Source: Mangifera indica (lineage: Eukaryota; Streptophyta; Magnoliopsida; Sapindales; Anacardiaceae). From it: DNA of 64,000 bases. Below the pieces are notes generated by a model that had not been told where the DNA came from, made no database searches, and saw nothing but the letters and a program-made list of their open reading frames with translations. This document shows positions 59,718-64,000 of this stretch, one piece after another. The position numbers were made by a program, and so were the translations under genes. Each line of letters begins with the position of its first letter. Position 1 is the stretch's first letter. Where the stretch lies: the NCBI RefSeq assembly GCF_011075055.1, contig NC_058149.1:1069001-1133000 (forward strand). Reading direction: 5' to 3'.

Positions 59718-60272
59718 TGTTAAAGTTATAATTATTAATTGGGATAATGATACTTCGAGAGATTGAATTATCATCTTTTTTCTTTTTCAAACAAAAAGAT
59801 CAAACTTTCATTTTTCTATTGAATAGATCAAACCTTTAATACTATTATATGTTAATGACATAGACTTTTCTTTTTTATTTGATAATGATTTGCTCAATAA
59901 TTATCGAATTGGTTGACAAGGATATTGATATGAAAAATTTTAGGTTCATGGCTGACATAATTTTAATTTTGCAAAATTAGTAAAACAACCCCTCCCCCAA
60001 TTTTTTATGCAATAACATTGGTTATGTCCACATCAGCACACGTACTGTCTACGTCACCACACAAAAATTTCCATTTCAACGCCCCAAAATATCCACGTCA
60101 ATGTCACCAATGGAAAAAATCAACTACATCATTGCAATTTTACGCGTTCAAACTGGTTTAAAAGTTCATTGCTTCTACGAGAAATATTGAAACTCTGACC
60201 TTCAATGTGAAAATTGAAAGTTTATTCATTTTAATAAAAAATTAAATTAATTTATTAATTCAGATTTAAGTA

Positions 60273-60346
<74 letters not shown>

Positions 60347-60620
60347 AGTATATAAATCTATACAAATATATATATTATTATGGAAATTATATGTTATTTT
60401 ATCTTAATTTTTTAATCACCCATATAAATGTGTATATTTTTATATACTCAAAATAGATAATATAACTTTATTGTCCCGTTTTCTAATTGATTTAGTTTTC
60501 TTGTGTACTATTACTTAGTTTTCTTGTACGGGTTGTAAAACCTATACAAGGAAACTAGATTATATTATACATATTCATGATGTAACACCAAAATATCTAT
60601 GTATTTGATGTAACATATTT
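59718..60620 (+). repeat. Copia 3' LTR (element D) with the same TIR insertion and a TA run
   Basis: Begins TGTTAAAGTTATAATTATTA. The GGGATAA-type element lies at 59741-60477, including (TA)n at 60280-60343 and a palindromic MITE remnant at about 60343-60472. The LTR resumes at 'tgatttagttttcttgtgta' and ends near 'gtaacatatttcaattcata'. Confidence 0.55.
60280..60343. repeat. (TA)n microsatellite, about 64 bp
   Basis: Uninterrupted TA repeat inside the insertion at 59741-60477. Confidence 0.95.
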
Positions 60621-61363
60621 CAATTCATATATGAAGATGAGGATGAGAATAGGAAAGTAAAAATTCTTTGCTATTTTTGATCTGTCATCTATTTTATATA
60701 TTGAATTACGTTTAAAAATTTTGAATTTTTATAACTAAGTTAATATTTAATAAATATTATATTATTTTTTTAAAAGGGGTTATGAACGAAAAGTGTGAGA
60801 AATTTCTCTAAGAGGAAGAAGAAGGAAAATTTCCCCACAAAAAGGGGACGATGATTCTCAGCATCTGCATGTCGGAGATGAGCCAAGGACAGGCAACGGC
60901 GGGCCTAGCGCTAGTGAGGGTACGCCCAGGGCCATACCAAAAAAATAAAAAAGCTTTTAATATGTATGAGGCTCATGTTTAATTGTGGATTTGTTTAGAG
61001 AAAAATTTTAAAAATTTGTGTCCAGGCCCACCCTCAAATGGGCCTTGGATTATAATTAAAGGGGTATATTTAGTTTATAATTCAAAGATAACATAAATTT
61101 ATATTTATATTTATAAATATATAAACTAAATTTAATTATCTTAAATACCCTTAATCATAATAAACTTAAACTTAAATAAATATGATGGAAGATTAAAAGT
61201 AAATTTGTGACTTTTTTTAATTTAAATTACTATTAAAATTTGTTAATCTCTTCTTTTACCTTTTATTCTTTCTCTTAGAATATATGTTTGTCTCTCTGTT
61301 TCACTCTCTCAACACTCTCTCATTTCTTATGCTCTCTCTTGATACTCAATAGGTTTTATTAAA
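60621..61363. other. Intergenic DNA, no gene recognised
   Basis: Mostly AT-rich. A GC-richer patch at 60830-60940 (ggcgggcctagcgc, cgcccagggcc) and 'ggcccaccctcaaatgggcc' near 61025 stand out, but I can assign neither. The latter is nearly self-complementary. Confidence 0.4.
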
Positions 61364-61486
61364 GGGAAATTTTAAAAAACAGCCAAAATGCCCTCCTATT
61401 AAGCAAAAATGCCCAAAATCACTATTTCCAAGCCAAAATGCCCAAAATCACTATTCCTAAGCAAAAATGCCTATGACTTTTTTTAG

Positions 61487-61850
61487 AATACCAAAATTAC
61501 CCTTCCCCTCATATTTATATAACTCTCCTCACTCACTATAGGGGTTAAAATAATTTTAGATAAATATGAGAAGTTTTTGGATATTTTACATTGTAAAGTC
61601 ATTTTGATATTTATTTATTTATTTCAAACTTTTTTCTAAAATATCAAAATTACCCTTCCCGCATTTATATAACTCTCCTCACTCACTATGGGGGTTAAAT
61701 ATAATTTTAGATAAATATTGAGGGTTTTTGAATATTTTACATTGTAAAGACATTTTGATATTTATTTATTTATTTCAAACTTTTTCTAAAATATCAAATT
61801 TACTCTTCCCCTCATCTATATAAACCCTCCTCACTCATTTTATTTACACA
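61487..61850 (+). repeat. Approximately 150-bp tandem repeat carrying TATA-like boxes
   Basis: Units starting 'aaaattacccttccc', then 'tttatataactctcctcact', recur at about 61515, 61665 and 61816. Between them 'gtaaagtcattttgatattt' and 'gtaaagacattttgatattt' are near-identical. The third unit has CTATATAAACC (61816-61826), the best TATA box for the transposase gene. Confidence 0.8.
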
Positions 61851-62339
61851 CACTTCTTATATCACTCAAACACTCACTCTCACTTTCATTTTTATTCAAC
61901 ATCAATTAGAAGGGATTCGTTCGGACGAAAGAAGTTCGTATTTCTGAATTCAACTCGAAAAAATACTATTCATCAAAAAAAGGTATTTATTCCAATCTTA
62001 GCCTAAAACTTAATTTTATTTGTTAAGTCTAGTTTTTATGTCATAATATGGGGGTTAAAGCAATGCTTGACAAGTATGGGGGGTTAAATGTAATTTAGGA
62101 TAAATATGGGGGGTTTTGGATATTTTAGATAAATATGGGGGTTTTGGATATTTTATAATATATACAAGATTTATATAACATGTCAAAATAAATAGGTATT
62201 GCTTTGATACAAGACAACATACAAGGGTGTTAAATAAAGAAAGAGATAATTGAGGGGTCAAATGAAACGTTATTAAAATTAGGGCGCATTTTCATATTAA
62301 ACATTGTAGGCGCATTATAATTGAAATTATAGGTTTTTT

Positions 62340-62800
62340 CGAGTTTCACTGCTTTAGGATATATCAATGCACATTTTCCAAATTTCTGAAGAATTTTTCG
62401 ATTGTTGTCATACTAGGGTATTTCAACTTTTAGATTCCGAATTTCAGTTTCGTTATTTCGAATTTCATCGCTTTAGAATATATCGATTCGTATTTTTCAG
62501 ATTTCTTAAGAATTTTTCGATTGTTGTCATTCTATGGTATTTCAACTTTTAGGATTCAAATTTCAGTTCTGTTTTTTTTAATTTCACCGTTTTAGGATAT
62601 ATCAACTCGTATTTTTCAGATTTTCGTAGAATTGTTCAATTATTACCATTCTAGGGTATTTCAACTTTTAGAATTCGAATTTCAGCTCAGTTTTTTTGAA
62701 TTTTATCGTTTTAGGATATATCCACTAGTATTTTTCAGATTTCTGAAGAAATTTTTTATTATTGACATTTTAAAGTATTTCAAATGATAGAATTTGAATA
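62340..62800. repeat. 119-bp tandem repeat array, four copies
   Basis: The phrase 'gtatttcaacttttag' (last copy 'gtatttcaaatgatag') recurs at about 62418, 62536, 62655 and 62775. Each is preceded by 'ttaggatatatc' (variant 'ttagaatatatc') and 'atttttcagatttc'. The array lies in the intron before the transposase start. Confidence 0.85.
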
Positions 62801-63077
62801 TCTATTTCAAAGTATAGATATTATAAAAACGTTTTAAATGGAACGTTACAAACAGATAGATGCATTTTGATATAAGATAACATACGAAAGTGTTACATAA
62901 ATTGTTATATAAATTGTTAAATAATTATAGGGGGATAAATAAAATATTAGAAAAATATGAGGAATTTTTTTAAATTATTAATAATTGTACGACTGTTTTA
63001 CATAGTTATTATTGATTTTTTTATTATAAATGAATAATTATCTTGAAAAACTTGTCATTGCAGGATTAATAATTAAA

Positions 63078-64000
63078 ATGGATGGTTATGCATCGGTTTG
63101 TTACCAGGGAGAATGGATTCAAGGTCGCAACAACACAATTAAATATGTTGGAGAAGCCAAACAATTGATTAAAATCCTTTATGGAACAACATTCGAGGGA
63201 TTTATTGAGCTTTTGACGGAGTCTTGCAGTATTGATCCAATGAAAAACTATATTCAAGTATCAATGAAGCCAAGAAAAATTGAGCTCGACTGCCCCATCC
63301 AGATCCAAAATGATGAAGATGTCCAGAGTCTTCTTGATATGTCCCAGTACTTTCAAGAATGTATTCCTGTTTTTGTTACATGTACCTCAATTGAAGGGCA
63401 GAAAGAAGAAGATGAAGATGAAGATGAAGATGAAAAAGAAAGTAGTTGGGTCAAAAAAGAATACGATTTGGAAAAGTTGATTGATTTCAGTAATGACCCG
63501 TTGTATATTGCAAACTCATGGGCTCATGGAGAAAAAGATATAGTTCCCTATTGGAGTGACTTTAATGAAAATGATATGTCCGACATTCCTTCAGAAGATG
63601 TAGAGTCTAAGTATATGGCATCAGTTACCAAGGGTATGGATAGTTTGCAGCTTGAAGATCCTACTTCAGGTGGTGAAAATTATTCTGGGCCATTTTTTGA
63701 CAATGTCCCCACTGATCTATTTAGATGGCTTCCTGATTTTCCTCCACAGCCATCAGCATCATCAAGTAGTTCCAGATCGATCCGAGAGGAAATGGTGTCA
63801 AGATTGGTGATATTTTTCATAATAAAGTCCAATTGAAAGACGTCGTGACGTAATTTGCCTTACTTAAAGGATTTCAATTTGGTGTCAAAAAGTCTGACAA
63901 GAAACGATGGGAAATTAAGTGCAAGGCTGAAAATTGTAAGTGGTATATACATGCAACCAAGTCCACTGTCGGTGATGTGTGAGGGATCAACTCTATGAAT
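63078..64000 (+). pseudogene. mudrA-like MULE transposase, N-terminal part, frameshifted
   Basis: An acceptor (cattgcag, 63063) precedes ATG at 63078. The frame reads MDGYASVCYQGEWIQGRNNT, IKYVGE, GFIELLTESCSID and KPRKIELDCPIQIQNDEDVQ: the PB1/ubiquitin-like N-terminal region of plant MULE proteins. A Glu/Asp tract (about 63405-63445) and a Ser-rich linker follow. The frame then shifts near 63780 and continues as GDIFHNKVQLKDVVT, FALLKGFQFGVKKSDKKRWE and CKAENCKWYIHATKS, the MuDR DNA-binding domain. TAA at 63851-63853 (for Gln) and TGA at 63980-63982 (for Trp) interrupt it. The catalytic DDE domain is outside the window. A splice donor at about 61981 (aaaag|gtattt) would pair with the acceptor. 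The protein would bind the TIRs and cut the element out, but this copy is damaged. Confidence 0.82.

Larger units (their letters stand above)
57500..59740. repeat. Segmental duplication, copy 2
   Basis: Partner of 51880-55890, in the same orientation. It contains the counterpart of the unknown block (57735-58080), the low-complexity tract, a TA run, a short copia 5' LTR (58972-59135) and an RNase H tail (59550-59645). It is shorter because its LTR lacks the hAT MITEs. Confidence 0.7.
61364..64000 (+). mobile_element. Mutator-like element (MULE), 5' part, cut by the window edge
   Basis: The probable left terminus is GGGAAATTTTAAAAAACAGC at 61364, followed by repeated 'aaaatgcccaaaatcacta' words. 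Next come tandem repeats with TATA-like sequences (61487-61850), a leader and intron, a 119-bp tandem array (62340-62800) and a mudrA-like transposase from 63078. The right half and its terminal repeat lie outside, so target duplication and completeness cannot be judged. Confidence 0.75.

Noticed and set aside
62340..62800. Regularly spaced repeats that could suggest a CRISPR-like array
   Set aside because: The whole 119-bp unit is repeated, not short repeats with unique spacers, and the DNA is plant nuclear.
1..64000. tRNA, rRNA or organellar DNA insertions
   Set aside because: I saw no cloverleaf with A and B boxes and no plastid or mitochondrial gene sequence, but a covariance-model scan was not possible here.

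Overview
The window is AT-rich nuclear DNA from a flowering plant, most likely a eudicot. It holds spliced plant genes with GT/AG introns, a plant-type PP2C phosphatase, a receptor-like protein (RLP) with leucine-rich repeats, a leucine-rich-repeat extensin relative, Ty1/copia elements with a tRNA-Met-type primer site, Mutator-like elements and hAT-like MITEs. I cannot name the species. Only one gene looks intact; most of the window is transposons and broken gene copies.

Layout. 1-1.4 kb: the 3' part of a decayed copia element. 3.6-4.6 kb: probable non-coding LTR-element debris. 4.67-7.35 kb: a decayed partial copy of the RLP gene (minus strand). A gene-fragment-carrying Mutator-type element sits in it at 4747-5832, and a second insertion at about 6490-6925. 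7.4-9.9 kb: three related long-TIR Mutator-type MITEs, two with near-perfect 9-bp target duplications. 11.93-19.54 kb: the main RLP locus (minus strand), with a legible exon-intron structure but a nonsense codon, a frameshift, lost splice donors and no C-terminal half. 19.5-31.3 kb: a tandem duplication of about 3.3 kb containing the RLP promoter and a non-autonomous MULE. The second copy is split by a copia element at 23937-28732 with an exact 5-bp target duplication. 35.1-36.5 kb: two more Mutator-type MITEs. 36.7-37.8 kb: a pollen-type LRR-extensin pseudogene. 40.57-47.04 kb: an intact five-exon PP2C gene (minus strand). Its 4.5-kb last intron contains a copia fragment and an approximately 0.8-kb palindrome. 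47.6-51.8 kb: MITE-rich DNA. 51.9-60.6 kb: a duplicated block of unknown sequence plus a decayed copia element, with nested MITEs, a degenerate minisatellite and long TA runs. 61.36-64 kb: the 5' part of a MULE with a damaged mudrA-like transposase that runs off the window.

The PP2C probably encodes a functional soluble serine/threonine phosphatase. The RLP, extensin and transposase genes carry disabling changes. The most informative material is evolutionary: a Mutator-type MITE family that captured gene fragments, with one insertion dated against a paralogous empty site; intragenic multiplication of an LRR exon-intron module; transposase N-terminal coding sequence inside both terminal inverted repeats of a non-autonomous MULE; and a large palindrome in the intron of an expressed-looking gene. 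I found no convincing wholly new biological system.
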